From assembly GCF_007625055.1 (NCBI RefSeq), contig NZ_VMQS01000011.1, positions 1 through 48,498 of the forward strand: a stretch of 48,498 bases of DNA. Reading direction: 5' to 3'. The notes beneath the pieces are model-generated. The model was not told where the DNA came from. It did no database searches and was given only the letters and a program-made list of their open reading frames with translations. The number at the start of each line of letters is the position of its first letter. Position 1 is the stretch's first letter. The position numbers and the translations under genes are program-made. Source of the DNA: Halomonas sp. Its GTDB lineage: Bacteria > Pseudomonadota > Gammaproteobacteria > Pseudomonadales > Halomonadaceae. Below, piece by piece: positions 16,536 to 25,862 of this stretch.

Positions 16536-17378
16536 CTAGGGCCCTGCTTGCAGTTTTTCGATCGCGCCCACCACTGCCTGACGATACCCGCCGCCGAACA
16601 GCAGTAAATGGTTAAGGAGCGGATAAAGCTGAAAAAGCGCTTCACGCGGCCCCCACCCAGCGGGAGGGCTGCCATTCCAGTAAGCGTCGAAAAAGGCATC
16701 TCCCGGTGAACCAAACAGCGTCAGCATGGCAATATCCACCTCCGGGTAATGCCGGTAGACGGCTGGATCGATAATGGCGGGCCCGCGCGGCGTATATAGT
16801 ACGTTACCTGACCAGAGGTCACCGTGAACAAGGCTTGCGGGTACATCCTCCAACCAGGTTTCAAGGCTTTCTGCAATGGCTTCAACAGCCACTTTCAGAC
16901 GCTTGTCCAACAGGCCTCGTTCGTAACAGGCCCGAGCAAGCGGCAACAGTCGCCGCTCGCGCTGAAAGGCACGCCCATCAGGCAGTGGCTTGTTGGGCTG
17001 AGGCGTGCTGCCACAGGCGTTATCCCGGGGCCAGCCGTGCGCCTCACCGGTATTGCCATGCAGCTTGCGTAGCCCTTCCCCCAATGCGGCCGCACGGCGT
17101 TGATGGGCTGGCGCCGCTTCCAGCGCTTCCATCACCAACCAAGCACCCTGCTGGCCCAGCACTTCAGGTACAATCAGGCCACTATTGGCCCTGGCCAGCG
17201 CCTGCAAACCTTCAGCCTCGCCCGCCAGACGCGCTGGAACATCGGATTTGACCACGACATCGCCCTGGTCGGTTGTCAGGCGGTAAACCGCTGCGATATC
17301 GCCACCGCTGAGTGGTAGAAGTGAGCCTCGTCCGGTCAGTCCTGCCGTTTCAAGCAATGCGTCAAGCGAATCCAGCAT
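16536..17378 (-). CDS. Fructosamine kinase family protein
   Basis: A 280-residue kinase of the fructosamine-3-kinase/aminoglycoside phosphotransferase fold, which phosphorylates sugars attached to amines so that they fall off (deglycation). Visible motifs are an N-terminal GGDIAAVYRL, VVVKSD with the nucleotide lysine, LRKLHG, the catalytic loop SLVHGDLWSGNVLY, and AIIDPAVYRHYPEVDIAML. The open frame runs 24 codons further upstream; I chose the ATG at 17378 because GGGAGA lies just before it and homology starts there. It stands alone. The physiological substrate is unknown; ribulosamines or other glycated molecules are possible. Confidence 0.85.
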   Translation of the reverse strand: MLDSLDALLETAGLTGRGSLLPLSGGDIAAVYRLTTDQGDVVVKSDVPARLAGEAEGLQALARANSGLIVPEVLGQQGAWLVMEALEAAPAHQRRAAALGEGLRKLHGNTGEAHGWPRDNACGSTPQPNKPLPDGRAFQRERRLLPLARACYERGLLDKRLKVAVEAIAESLETWLEDVPASLVHGDLWSGNVLYTPRGPAIIDPAVYRHYPEVDIAMLTLFGSPGDAFFDAYWNGSPPAGWGPREALFQLYPLLNHLLLFGGGYRQAVVGAIEKLQAGP

Positions 17379-17641
17379 CGAGCATCTCCCGGTTGTGTGT
17401 GGCTCTCTGCCACATACCTTATACGATGTCACAACGCCACACAGTATCAAGTGCCTTGCCTCTCGATCATCAGGATGTCATTGTCTATGCCAACCTCTAT
17501 AGTTACGGCCAGACCACGGGAATTCACCTTGTTCATTGCTCAAAAGTGCTTACCCACCCGCCCCGCGGGAGCGCTATCTTCTTTTTGGATCAGGTTTGAA
17601 CGGGATACGTCCATGCCTTTACAAGAGACGATGATACTGTC

Positions 17642-18715
17642 ATGAAACCTGAGTCCATTGCTTTACAGAACCGGTTATTGCCGGGTGTTTCGCGCACGTT
17701 CGCCCTGACCATTCCCCAGCTGCCTGAATCCCTGCGCCCGGCTATCACCAACGCCTACCTGCTGTGCCGGATTGCTGACACCGTTGAAGACAGCACCGAG
17801 ATGGCGCCACAGGACAAGGATATTCATTATCAGCGCCTGCTCGCGGGGCTGGATAACGCGGAAACTGCACAAGCGTTCGCCACTCGTTTGCTGGCGTCCG
17901 GCCTGATCATTGACCCCCTGGAACGAGAGCTGGTGGCAGAGACACCCAGCGTCCTGCGCGCCTTTGGTGAGCTGCCACAGGAGCAACAAGCAGCGCTCAG
18001 GGACTGCCTGCACACCATGTGCCAGGGCATGGCCGAGTTTGAATACCTGAAATCCCCTTATGGGCTGGAGAGCAGCAGCTGCATGCGAGACTACTGTTAT
18101 ATCGTGGCAGGCTGCGTCGGTGAGATGCTTACCCGCCTGTTCGCTGACACTCACCCTCTGATTCATGCCCGGCAGGAAGAGATGCTGCGCCTGTCCGTTG
18201 CCTTCGGCCAGGGCCTGCAGATGACCAACATTCTGAAAGACGTCTGGGATGACCAGCAACGCGGCATCTGCTGGCTGCCGCGCGATGTGTTTGCCGCACG
18301 AGGTGTCGACCTGACACAGGCAGAGAACTGGCAGAACCACCCCGGCTATCGCGACGGTATTCGTTACCTGGTCGGCGTTGCCCACCACCATCTCCAGCTG
18401 GCACAGGACTATACGCTGCGCATACCGGCGTCAGAAGTCGGCATGCGGCGGTTCTGCAGTTGGTCAATCGGCATGGCACTATCAACGCTACGTAACATTG
18501 CGGCAACACCGGGGTATTCCAGCGGCCAGGAGGTCAAGATATCTCGAAGGCGTATGCGCCTGATCATTGCCGCCTCCAACCTTGCTGTCAGCAATGACAC
18601 CCTTTTGCGCGGCGTTTTCCGCTGGGGCCGCCATCGGCTACCTTACCTTCAGGCAGCCGATATTGGTGCCCTGCAAGCAGCACCACGCCAGCACATGCAG
18701 CCAGCAAAGGGTTAG
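17642..18715 (+). CDS. Squalene/phytoene synthase family protein
   Basis: A 357-residue head-to-head prenyl transferase. The two Asp-rich Mg-diphosphate motifs are intact: DTVED (46-50) and DVWDD (200-204) within TNILKDVWDD. SRTFALTIPQLP near the start and DYCYIVAGCVGEML (150-163) are typical of squalene synthases. It should condense two farnesyl (or geranylgeranyl) diphosphates. No hopanoid or carotenoid genes are nearby, so the product cannot be decided. No strong ribosome site precedes the ATG at 17642; an AAGAG lies 14 or more bases upstream. The 263-bp gap before it shows nothing else I could support. Confidence 0.82.
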   Translation: MKPESIALQNRLLPGVSRTFALTIPQLPESLRPAITNAYLLCRIADTVEDSTEMAPQDKDIHYQRLLAGLDNAETAQAFATRLLASGLIIDPLERELVAETPSVLRAFGELPQEQQAALRDCLHTMCQGMAEFEYLKSPYGLESSSCMRDYCYIVAGCVGEMLTRLFADTHPLIHARQEEMLRLSVAFGQGLQMTNILKDVWDDQQRGICWLPRDVFAARGVDLTQAENWQNHPGYRDGIRYLVGVAHHHLQLAQDYTLRIPASEVGMRRFCSWSIGMALSTLRNIAATPGYSSGQEVKISRRRMRLIIAASNLAVSNDTLLRGVFRWGRHRLPYLQAADIGALQAAPRQHMQPAKG

Positions 18716-18793
18716 CCCCTGCATATCTGGTGCTGGACACCTGATCTCGGTTAACCTGTTTGCCATTACTTCAACAACCAAGGATGCGTGTTC

Positions 18794-19735
18794 ATGTTGG
18801 GATTCCTGCAGGGGTTTTCCTATGGTCTGTTCATGACCTGTCTGCCCTGGTTGCTGATAGGGCTTTATAATCCCGGGCTGGCGCTTGCCGTTAAGACTCC
18901 CAACCGATTACAGGTCATCCTGCGCTACTGCCTGGGCATTCCCTTCCTAAGCATCCTGCTATGGCTGACCTCCTTGTGGGGTGGCTTCAGCCCTAGCCTG
19001 ATGGGGTGGCTGGCGGGCATTGTGGCCATTCCTGTTGCGCTGCCTGTTGAACGCACACTGCGGGGTTGGCTGGCACAGCGCCGTGAACGGCGCCACCGGC
19101 AACAGATGGACTCAGAGGCACGCAAGCAGCGTGCTCGGCAGGAACGCACGGCGTCTGAAGCTGGCGTCAGAGTGCTTGACCCGGACCACCCGCCTGAAAA
19201 CGCCGACGAGCTGGTGCTGGCCATGTGTCAGGCCAAGCAGCGCCTGCTTGACGTTCAGCGGCCTGACCTGGCGGTTCTGCCTGACCGCCTGTACAGCCGC
19301 TACCGGCATGTCATGGAGGTGCTCGGGGAGCGTTTTCATAGCGGTGAACTGGCGTTTGAGCGTTCCCGCGGGCTGGTTAGCCAGGTGTGTTATGGCGCCA
19401 TTGATACCTTGACTACCATGGCATCCCAGGCGCGCGGCGTGGTCAGCGTAGATGGCCACTATGTACGCGAACGCCTCTCCCGGGAGGGCCAACGCCTGAG
19501 CCATGAAGAACGCACTGCTCTGCAGCGGCGCCTGGATCTGCTCAACGAAACCGAGCAACGCCTGAAGGGGCTTACCGCGCAGATTGAATCGGCGCTGACC
19601 GTGCTAGACGATACCGCCGTTTCCATGGCGCAGATTGAAACAGCCCGCCCGCAGGCCTCAGTGACCACTGAACAGGCTCTGGAAGATCTGCGCCTTTTTG
19701 TTGAAGGTGCAGACCGCTATGCCCGCAGAGAGTAA
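18794..19735 (+). CDS. Uncharacterised membrane-anchored coiled-coil protein paired with TelA
   Basis: A 313-residue protein with two or three hydrophobic segments in the first 85 residues, then a basic linker rich in Arg and Gln, then a long helical domain ending in an alpha-helical stretch (SHEERTALQRRLDLLNE, LTAQIESALTVLDDTAVSMAQ). I do not recognise a catalytic motif. It is 14 bp ahead of a TelA-family gene. In Bacillus the TelA homologue YaaN is paired with XpaC, a membrane protein of similar build, so this may be the functional counterpart of XpaC; that rests on gene order and topology only. The ATG at 18794 has AAGGA nine bases upstream; a GTG two codons earlier is less likely. Confidence 0.65.
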   Translation: MLGFLQGFSYGLFMTCLPWLLIGLYNPGLALAVKTPNRLQVILRYCLGIPFLSILLWLTSLWGGFSPSLMGWLAGIVAIPVALPVERTLRGWLAQRRERRHRQQMDSEARKQRARQERTASEAGVRVLDPDHPPENADELVLAMCQAKQRLLDVQRPDLAVLPDRLYSRYRHVMEVLGERFHSGELAFERSRGLVSQVCYGAIDTLTTMASQARGVVSVDGHYVRERLSREGQRLSHEERTALQRRLDLLNETEQRLKGLTAQIESALTVLDDTAVSMAQIETARPQASVTTEQALEDLRLFVEGADRYARRE

Positions 19736-19749
19736 CTCAAGGAGATGCC

Positions 19750-20922
19750 ATGAACTCGTCAGCCGATGACAACCGCCGCCTTTCGCTGCCGCCGGTTGAA
19801 GACATTGCCGCCTCTGTGACCTCTGAATCTGCCGACAGTGACCCCGAGCTTGAGGCGATGGCAAACCGCTTCGTCACGGATATTCTCGCGGCAGGCGACC
19901 AGGAGGCACTGGCTCGTCAGCGTCAGGCCGTGGACGAGATGGGGCTGGAGTTACAGCAGCAGGCAGCCCACCGCAGCGCCATGCTGCAAACGCCGCTGCG
20001 CCAGCTGGCGCATCAGGGCGATGAAGGCGGCCCGGTAGCCAAGGCGCTGAACGACCTGCGCGGACGCATGGAAGGGTTGGACCCTTCCCGCCATCGTCTG
20101 ACGCCAAGCGCCTTTGATCGGCTGGTGGCCATGATTCCCGGCCTTGATAGCCGACTGCAGCGCTACTTCCGCAAGTTCGAGAACGCCCAGCAGGCGCTCG
20201 ATGCCATCATCGAGGAACTGGAAAGCGGCCGTGACATGCTGTATCGCGATAACCTTACCCTGAGCGATGATCAGCAGGCCTTGAACAAGATACTGTCTGA
20301 ACTGAATCGTCAGGTGGCGCTTGGCCGCCTGATCGACCAACGCCTGCAGGAGGAAATACGCTCCCTTGACGACGCGCCTTCCCAGCGCCAGTTTATCGAA
20401 GAGGAACTGCTCTTCCCCCTCCGTCAACGCGTTGTGGATCTTCAGCAACAGCAGGCCGTCAGCCAGCAGGGGGTGTTGGCGCTGGAAGTGATCATCCGTA
20501 ATAACCGCGAACTGATACGCGGCGTGGACAGAGCCATTAATGTGACCGTCTCGGCGCTGACCGTGGCCGTCACCGTGGCCATGGGCATGGCCAACCAGCG
20601 CCTGGTACTGGACCGTATTGAAGCGCTGAACACCACTACCTCGCAGATGATAGGCGGCACGGCCAAGGCTCTGCGCCAGCAGGGCGTGGATATCCAGCAG
20701 CGCGCGTCATCGGCCATGCTGGACATGCAGGTGCTGGAGGAAGCCTTTGGTGACGTCATGGGAGCCATTGATGACCTGTCCCGCTACCGTCAGCAGGCCC
20801 TGCCCCAGCTTGATGAGCAGATCGACCGCCTGGCGGCTCTCTCCCGGCAGGGCGAGGCCGCTATCGAACGCCTCCAGGAAGGCAACCAGCTGCAGCCAGG
20901 TCGGGATCATTCCAGCGACTGA
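19750..20922 (+). CDS. telA: TelA/KlaA family (toxic anion resistance) protein
   Basis: A 390-residue soluble, almost entirely helical protein of the TelA family, named for plasmid tellurite resistance. Chromosomal members have been linked to envelope stress and resistance to various toxic compounds. Landmarks are MIPGLDSRLQRYFRKFENAQ, the segment LFPLRQRVVDLQQQQAVSQQG, and VTVSALTVAVTVAMGMANQRL. Extended coiled coil is likely at residues 150-250 and 330-380. It follows the membrane partner gene with GGAG in the 14-bp spacer, so the two form an operon and probably a complex (inference). Confidence 0.85.
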   Translation: MNSSADDNRRLSLPPVEDIAASVTSESADSDPELEAMANRFVTDILAAGDQEALARQRQAVDEMGLELQQQAAHRSAMLQTPLRQLAHQGDEGGPVAKALNDLRGRMEGLDPSRHRLTPSAFDRLVAMIPGLDSRLQRYFRKFENAQQALDAIIEELESGRDMLYRDNLTLSDDQQALNKILSELNRQVALGRLIDQRLQEEIRSLDDAPSQRQFIEEELLFPLRQRVVDLQQQQAVSQQGVLALEVIIRNNRELIRGVDRAINVTVSALTVAVTVAMGMANQRLVLDRIEALNTTTSQMIGGTAKALRQQGVDIQQRASSAMLDMQVLEEAFGDVMGAIDDLSRYRQQALPQLDEQIDRLAALSRQGEAAIERLQEGNQLQPGRDHSSD

Positions 20923-21125
20923 ATTGCCAGAAAACACCCTTTCCCAGGCTTTCAGCCTGACGAATTTCGCGCTGCAAGTACCAAATTGTAAAAATGATCA
21001 TCGCGACAGCGCGCTTTATCTGGCAAACTTCGCTGCCGCGAGGAGGATCCTTCCTCGCCTTTGAACCTTATGCTCAGCGACAGCGCCACTGCGTGCCTTG
21101 CTTGTTGAGCGCTTGCGGAGAACGC
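20923..21125. promoter_or_regulatory. Leader region of rhlE with a 7-bp hairpin
   Basis: These 203 bp lie between telA and rhlE. Within them GCGAGGA (21038-21044) pairs with TCCTCGC (21052-21058) around a 7-base loop, about 70 bases before the rhlE start. RNA helicase genes in proteobacteria often carry long structured leaders. The GCGGAG ribosome site is at 21115-21120. Promoter boxes could not be assigned. Confidence 0.35.
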
Positions 21126-22379
21126 ATGAGCTTTTCTGAACTTGGTCTGCACGACGATTTACTCCGCGCGGTGACCGCGCAAGGCTATACCCGCCCCACC
21201 CCGATTCAGCAAAAGGCCATTCCGGTTGTCCTGGAAGGCCGTGACATGCTGGCCAGCGCCCAGACGGGCACCGGCAAGACCGCTGGCTTCACGCTGCCGA
21301 TGCTGCAGCGCCTGGCCGGTGGTAAAAAGCCCGGCAAGCGCCAGGTAAGAGCCTTGGTACTGACCCCGACCCGCGAGCTTGCCGCTCAGGTCGGCGAAAG
21401 CGTCAGCGTGTATGGCCAGCATTTATCGCTGCGCTCGCACATTATCTTTGGCGGCGTGGGCCAACAGCCTCAGGTGGATGCACTCAAAGCCGGGCTTGAT
21501 GTGCTGGTGGCCACCCCGGGCCGGCTGCTTGACCTGCACCAGCAGGGCCATGTGGATCTTTCCAGCGTCGAGATCCTGGTGCTGGATGAAGCCGATCGTA
21601 TGCTCGACATGGGCTTTATCCACGATATCAAGCGGCTGTTACGTTTGGTGCCCAAAAAGCGCCAGAACCTGCTGTTCTCGGCGACCTTCTCCAATGAGAT
21701 TCAGGCGTTGGCCCAGCAGTTGCTGGATAACCCGGCGTTGATCGAAGTGGCCCCGCGTAATACCACCGCTGAAAAAATCCTGCAGACGGTTTACCGGGTC
21801 GATCGCGACCAGAAACGCCACCTGTTGGCGCATCTGATTAAGCAACACGGCTGGTTCCAGGTGCTGGTGTTTACCCGCACCAAGCATGGCGCCAACCGCC
21901 TTGCCGAACAGCTTTCCAAGCAGGATATCCCGGCAATGGCGATTCACGGCAATAAAAGCCAGGGCGCCAGAACCCGAGCCTTGGGTGCGTTCAAAAGCGG
22001 TGACCTCCAGGTATTGGTCGCCACAGATATTGCGGCTCGTGGGCTGGATATTAACGAACTGCCCCATGTGGTCAATTTTGACTTACCCAATGTCGCCGAA
22101 GACTATGTGCACCGCATTGGCCGGACAGGCCGTGCCGGCAGCAACGGCGAAGCGGTATCCCTGGTCTGTGTTGATGAACACGGTTTGTTGAGCGGTATCG
22201 AACGCCTGATCAAGCAGAACCTGCCCAAACGCATTGAACCCGGCTTTGAGCCTGACCCGACCATAAAACCCGAACCCATCGAGAATGGCCGCCGTGGCCA
22301 GCAGCAACCTCGCGCCAAGCGGAAAACCGACGGCCAGGGCGCAAAACCTGGCGGCGAGCGCCGCCGCACACGTCGCTAA
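21126..22379 (+). CDS. rhlE: DEAD-box ATP-dependent RNA helicase, RhlE type
   Basis: Unwinds RNA duplexes, with roles in ribosome assembly and RNA decay. The 417-residue protein shows the DEAD-box motif series: Q motif in [13 protein letters not shown], motif [28 protein letters not shown], motif [15 protein letters not shown], motif III SATFS, then DIAARGLDI and [11 protein letters not shown] basic, Gln/Arg/Lys-rich tail of about 60 residues probably binds RNA. The open frame continues upstream, but the ATG at 21126 has GGAG five bases before it and matches the MSFSxLGL start of RhlE. Confidence 0.92.
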   Translation: MSFSELGLHDDLLRAVTAQGYTRPTPIQQKAIPVVLEGRDMLASAQTGTGKTAGFTLPMLQRLAGGKKPGKRQVRALVLTPTRELAAQVGESVSVYGQHLSLRSHIIFGGVGQQPQVDALKAGLDVLVATPGRLLDLHQQGHVDLSSVEILVLDEADRMLDMGFIHDIKRLLRLVPKKRQNLLFSATFSNEIQALAQQLLDNPALIEVAPRNTTAEKILQTVYRVDRDQKRHLLAHLIKQHGWFQVLVFTRTKHGANRLAEQLSKQDIPAMAIHGNKSQGARTRALGAFKSGDLQVLVATDIAARGLDINELPHVVNFDLPNVAEDYVHRIGRTGRAGSNGEAVSLVCVDEHGLLSGIERLIKQNLPKRIEPGFEPDPTIKPEPIENGRRGQQQPRAKRKTDGQGAKPGGERRRTRR

Positions 22380-22392
22380 CCCGCCTGATCAT

Positions 22393-22421
22393 GGGCCGTG
22401 TCATCTCTGTTGATACGGCCC
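22393..22421. terminator. Hairpin between convergent rhlE and prpD
   Basis: GGGCCGT (22393-22399) pairs with ACGGCCC (22415-22421). The stem extends inward through a G-T wobble and TCA/TGA, giving about 11 bp around a 7-base loop. It lies between the stop codons of two convergent genes. No clear T run follows, so terminator activity is plausible but not certain. Confidence 0.5.
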
Positions 22422-22447
22422 CCTTACGATTCAGACCGCTGGGCCGT

Positions 22448-23932
22448 TCAGATCATCAAAAGATCCATAAACTTATTGACCGGATAGGCCTCAAGACGGG
22501 CAGGCGTCTTGCACAGTTCAAAAATCTCGTCCGAGCGCCCATGGGGAAACCGCGTGGCCAGATTACGCCTGAACTTTTTCTCCAGCTCCCTGATGCCTTC
22601 TTCACGCCGCCGCCGATGACCGATGGGATATTCAACCGCGACCTTGTCTGTGGCACTACCATCGTTGAAAAACACCTGAATGGCATTGGCAATCGAGCGT
22701 TTTTCCGGGTCGTGATAATCCCTGGAGTAGTTCTCGTCCTCAACCACCTCCATCCTGTCACGCAACTGATCAATGATGGGGTGGCTGGCATGGAAATCAT
22801 CTTCGTAATGTTCAGCCACCAGGTCGCCAAAGGCTAACGGCACGGCGGTCATATACTGCAGACAGTGATCTCGATCAGCAGGATTGGCCAAGGCCCCCGA
22901 CTTGGAAATGATACGAATGGCAGAGTCATGGGTCGTCAGCACAATCCGGCTGATATCACCCAGGCGGTCGTTGACCTGAGGGTGCAAGGTAACCGCTGCC
23001 TCACAGGCCGTCTGGGCGTGAAACTCGGCCGGAAAAGAGATCTTGAAAAGTATGTGCTCCATCACGTAGCTGCCAAAATCGCGCTGGAAGCTGAACCGGC
23101 GTGCCGATTCAGGTTTCAGTGCCAGATCTTTATTGGTCTGACTGAACAACACATCGTAGAAGCCCCACTGGGGCGCCGTCAGCGCGCCAGGAATGCCCAT
23201 TTCGCCGCGCATGGCAATATCGGCAAGACGCACGCCACGCGACGTTGCATCACCCGCCGCCCAGCTCTTGCGCGACCCCGCGTTGGGGGCATGACGGTAA
23301 GTGCGCAAACTCTGGCCATCTACCCAGGCGTGTGAAAGGGCCGAGAGTAACTGCTCACGGTTGGCTCCCATCATTTTGGCCGTCACCGCCGTGGTCGCCA
23401 CTTTTACCAGCACCACATGATCGAGACCTACGCGGTTAAAAGAATTGTCCAGCGCCAGGACCCCCTGGATTTCATGGGCCATGATCATGGCTTCCAGCAC
23501 ATCGCGCATGCTCAGCGGCTGGCCGCCTTCTGCCAGCTTCTTCTGGGAAAGGTGATCCGCCACCGCCAGGATACCGCCCAGATTATCGGAAGGATGCCCC
23601 CACTCCGCCGCCAGCCAGGTATCGTTATAATCCAGCCAGCGGATAATGGCGCCAATATCCCAGGCGGCTTTTACCGGGTCGAGCCTGAAAGAGGTACCGG
23701 GAACCCGAGCACCATTGGGTACCCGCGTTCCTTCGACCAGCGGCCCGAGATGCTTGGTGCACTCCGGAAAACGTAACGCCAGCAGTCCACAGCCCAGGGT
23801 GTCCATCAAACAGTTGCGGGCAGTGTCCCAGGCTTCACTACTGTTAATGCGATAGCCAAGCACGTAATCGGCGATTTTTTGTAGTTCGTCATCATAATCC
23901 GGGCGAACATTGGTTTCGACAGTCGCGCTCAT
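22448..23932 (-). CDS. prpD: 2-methylcitrate dehydratase PrpD
   Basis: Dehydrates 2-methylcitrate to 2-methyl-cis-aconitate in the methylcitrate cycle for propionyl-CoA. The 494-residue protein has the MmgE/PrpD fold and typical stretches: [77 protein letters not shown] (within these, the helical core of the family) and a C-terminal RRRREEGI. An AGGGAG site lies 8 bases before the ATG. The partners prpB and prpC are not next to it, which is unusual. Since valine breakdown, encoded further on, produces propionyl-CoA, a link in physiology is likely. Confidence 0.9.
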   Translation of the reverse strand: MSATVETNVRPDYDDELQKIADYVLGYRINSSEAWDTARNCLMDTLGCGLLALRFPECTKHLGPLVEGTRVPNGARVPGTSFRLDPVKAAWDIGAIIRWLDYNDTWLAAEWGHPSDNLGGILAVADHLSQKKLAEGGQPLSMRDVLEAMIMAHEIQGVLALDNSFNRVGLDHVVLVKVATTAVTAKMMGANREQLLSALSHAWVDGQSLRTYRHAPNAGSRKSWAAGDATSRGVRLADIAMRGEMGIPGALTAPQWGFYDVLFSQTNKDLALKPESARRFSFQRDFGSYVMEHILFKISFPAEFHAQTACEAAVTLHPQVNDRLGDISRIVLTTHDSAIRIISKSGALANPADRDHCLQYMTAVPLAFGDLVAEHYEDDFHASHPIIDQLRDRMEVVEDENYSRDYHDPEKRSIANAIQVFFNDGSATDKVAVEYPIGHRRRREEGIRELEKKFRRNLATRFPHGRSDEIFELCKTPARLEAYPVNKFMDLLMI

Positions 23933-23950
23933 CCTGTTAACTCCCTAGTA

Positions 23951-24026
23951 TTTGAAAGTCGGCATTTAAAAATCGGCCTTTGAACATCAGTATCGGAACA
24001 CGGCGTTTTGAAAGTTGACTTTTAAT
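23951..24026. repeat. Imperfect 20-bp direct repeat upstream of prpD
   Basis: TTTGAAAGTCGGCATTTAAA (23951-23970) recurs as TTTGAAAGTTGACTTTTAAT (24007-24026), 16 of 20 positions identical, with starts 56 bp apart. A shorter CGGCCTTTGAA lies between. The repeats are in the divergent promoter region of prpD and the MgtC-like gene and could be tandem regulator sites. No regulator gene is adjacent. Confidence 0.45.
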
Positions 24027-24093
24027 ACCTGTCTTTCAGCGTAGCATCGTAATCAGCAGGGGTCATTGGTATGAATCTGTTCCAAGGGGTTCC

Positions 24094-25377
24094 ATGATGG
24101 ACGAAGTCACCAATCAGTTTTTGGCCAACAATCAAGCCACGATCAACCTGGCCATTGCCCTGCTGCTCGGCGCCATTATTGGCCTGGAGCGTGGCTGGGG
24201 CGCCAAGGAGCAGGCCTCAGGCGAGCGTATAGCCGGCATTAGAACCTTCGCCCTGATTGGTTTATTGGGGGGTGTTGCGGCGCTATTGGCCATGGACGTC
24301 ACCGAGTGGGCCTTTCCGGTATTGCTGGTCAGCGTCGTTGCCTTTGCGCTTGTCGCCTTCCACGAACGGCTGGCACATATCCGCAATTTCAGCATCACTG
24401 GTGCGATCAGTATGGTGCTCACTTTCTGTTATGGCGCCATTGCGGTGGCCATTGATCCGGCAATTGCAACCGCCGCTGCCGTTGTGACGGCACTGATTCT
24501 GGACAACAAGCAGGAAATTCATGGCTTAGTCGACAAGTTACAGGAACACGAGTTGGATGCAGCGCTGAAGCTACTGGCCATCTCGGTGGTCATGCTGCCT
24601 TTGCTACCCAGTCAGGACCTGGGCCCGGGAGGCGTGCTCAACCCGCGTGAAATCTGGTGGATGGTGGTGCTGATCGCCTCGGTGTCTTTCGTTGGCTATT
24701 TTGCGATCCGCCTGGCAGGTACCCGCAAGGGAATTCTGTTTACCAGCCTGTTTGCTGGCTTGAGTTCCTCGACTGCCTTGACGCTTCACTATGCCAGACA
24801 ATCCAGGCGGTCACCGGATATCAATCCACAGTTTGCCTGCGGTATCCTGATCGCCTGTGGCACCATGTTCCCGCGCATCCTGATCTATTGTGCGTTAATC
24901 AGCCCGGCGCTATTGCCACGGCTTGTCTGGCCAGTGCTGGTGATGACCCTGCTGCTCTATGTGCCTGCCTTCATCATCTGGCGGCGCTACGCCGGGCGTC
25001 TCAACGTCAGCCGACCAGAGCTGACCCAGAACCCGCTGGATCTGAAAACAGCCCTGTTGTTCGGGCTTCTTCTGGTGGGGATCCTGCTGCTGGGTGAGTT
25101 TTTGCAGACCTGGCTCGGCGAGTTGGGCATTTATATGCTGGCGACGACATCGGGTATCGCCGACGTCGATGCCATCACCCTTTCATTGACCCGAATGTCA
25201 CAGGATTCCCTGGCCCAGCAGACAGCGGTGGTGGGTATAGTGATCGCTGCAGCCACCAATAATCTGGTCAAATCCGGCATTGCCTGGGCGGTCGGCCAGA
25301 AAGCGCTGGGTATCAAGGTGGCCGGCCCCATGCTGATGTCTCTGGCTGCCGGGCTGACAGTCGCCTGGGTACAGTAA
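24094..25377 (+). CDS. MgtC/DUF4010 membrane protein
   Basis: A 427-residue inner-membrane protein with about 11 hydrophobic segments. The first 140 residues match the MgtC/SapB domain (IALLLGAIIGLERGWG, GIRTFALIGLLGGVAAL), and the C-terminal part matches DUF4010 (GLSSSTALTLHYAR, ATTSGIADVDAITLSLTRMSQ, AATNNLVKSGIAWAVG). Proteins with this architecture are common but their substrate is not established. AAGGGG lies just before the tandem ATG codons at 24094. It is divergent from prpD, with which it shares 161 bp of upstream DNA. Confidence 0.85.
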   Translation: MMDEVTNQFLANNQATINLAIALLLGAIIGLERGWGAKEQASGERIAGIRTFALIGLLGGVAALLAMDVTEWAFPVLLVSVVAFALVAFHERLAHIRNFSITGAISMVLTFCYGAIAVAIDPAIATAAAVVTALILDNKQEIHGLVDKLQEHELDAALKLLAISVVMLPLLPSQDLGPGGVLNPREIWWMVVLIASVSFVGYFAIRLAGTRKGILFTSLFAGLSSSTALTLHYARQSRRSPDINPQFACGILIACGTMFPRILIYCALISPALLPRLVWPVLVMTLLLYVPAFIIWRRYAGRLNVSRPELTQNPLDLKTALLFGLLLVGILLLGEFLQTWLGELGIYMLATTSGIADVDAITLSLTRMSQDSLAQQTAVVGIVIAAATNNLVKSGIAWAVGQKALGIKVAGPMLMSLAAGLTVAWVQ

Positions 25378-25388
25378 AGCAGCGACCG

Positions 25389-25862
25389 TTAGTGGCCAGA
25401 ACTCTCCGGGCGCATCTGACGCTGAATGCCCAACAAAAAGTTCCGCAGGATCTGGTCTTTGCACTCCCGGTAGTTCTTATGGCTGGGTTTCCGGAAAAAG
25501 GCACTGAGTTCATGGTGGCTCAAAGGCAAGTCCACCTGCTCAAACACCGCCAGAATATCGTCAGCTTTAAGGTTCAGCGCAATGCGCAGCTTCTGAAACA
25601 CCATATTGTTAGTTAAATGTGTTTCCGGCTTGGGGGCAGCGCCTTCCCGTTTGCCGCGTCTGAAACTGATAAAGCCGTTAAGAAACGCGGCCAGCTCTCT
25701 GTCTTTCATGGTAATGAAGTCATCGTCCTCTTCTTTTTTCAACCAGGCAGACACCTGTGCTGCCGTTACCTGGTAGTCGGCAAGCGCGAAGATATCCACC
25801 ATGGTGTTATCCTTGATATCAAAGGCATAGCGGATACGGCGGAGAATGTCGTTATTGGTCAA
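25389..25862 (-). CDS. yehS: DUF1456 family protein, YehS homologue
   Basis: A 157-residue cytoplasmic protein made of two copies of the DUF1456 unit. Repeat one begins TNNDILRRIRYAFDIKDNTMVDIF and repeat two TNNMVFQKLRIALNLKADDILAVF; each ends in a short segment with a charged helix (DRELAAFLNGF, DQILRNFLLGI). E. coli YehS has the same build and no known function. Its start overlaps the end of the upstream gene by 11 bp, so the two are probably co-translated. Confidence 0.85.
   Translation of the reverse strand: MTNNDILRRIRYAFDIKDNTMVDIFALADYQVTAAQVSAWLKKEEDDDFITMKDRELAAFLNGFISFRRGKREGAAPKPETHLTNNMVFQKLRIALNLKADDILAVFEQVDLPLSHHELSAFFRKPSHKNYRECKDQILRNFLLGIQRQMRPESSGH

Noticed and set aside
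17397-17645. 82-residue frame ending with an ATGA overlap on the squalene synthase start
   Set aside because: It could look like a leader peptide, but it has no family match, no clear ribosome site and spans the 5' region of the divergent kinase gene.
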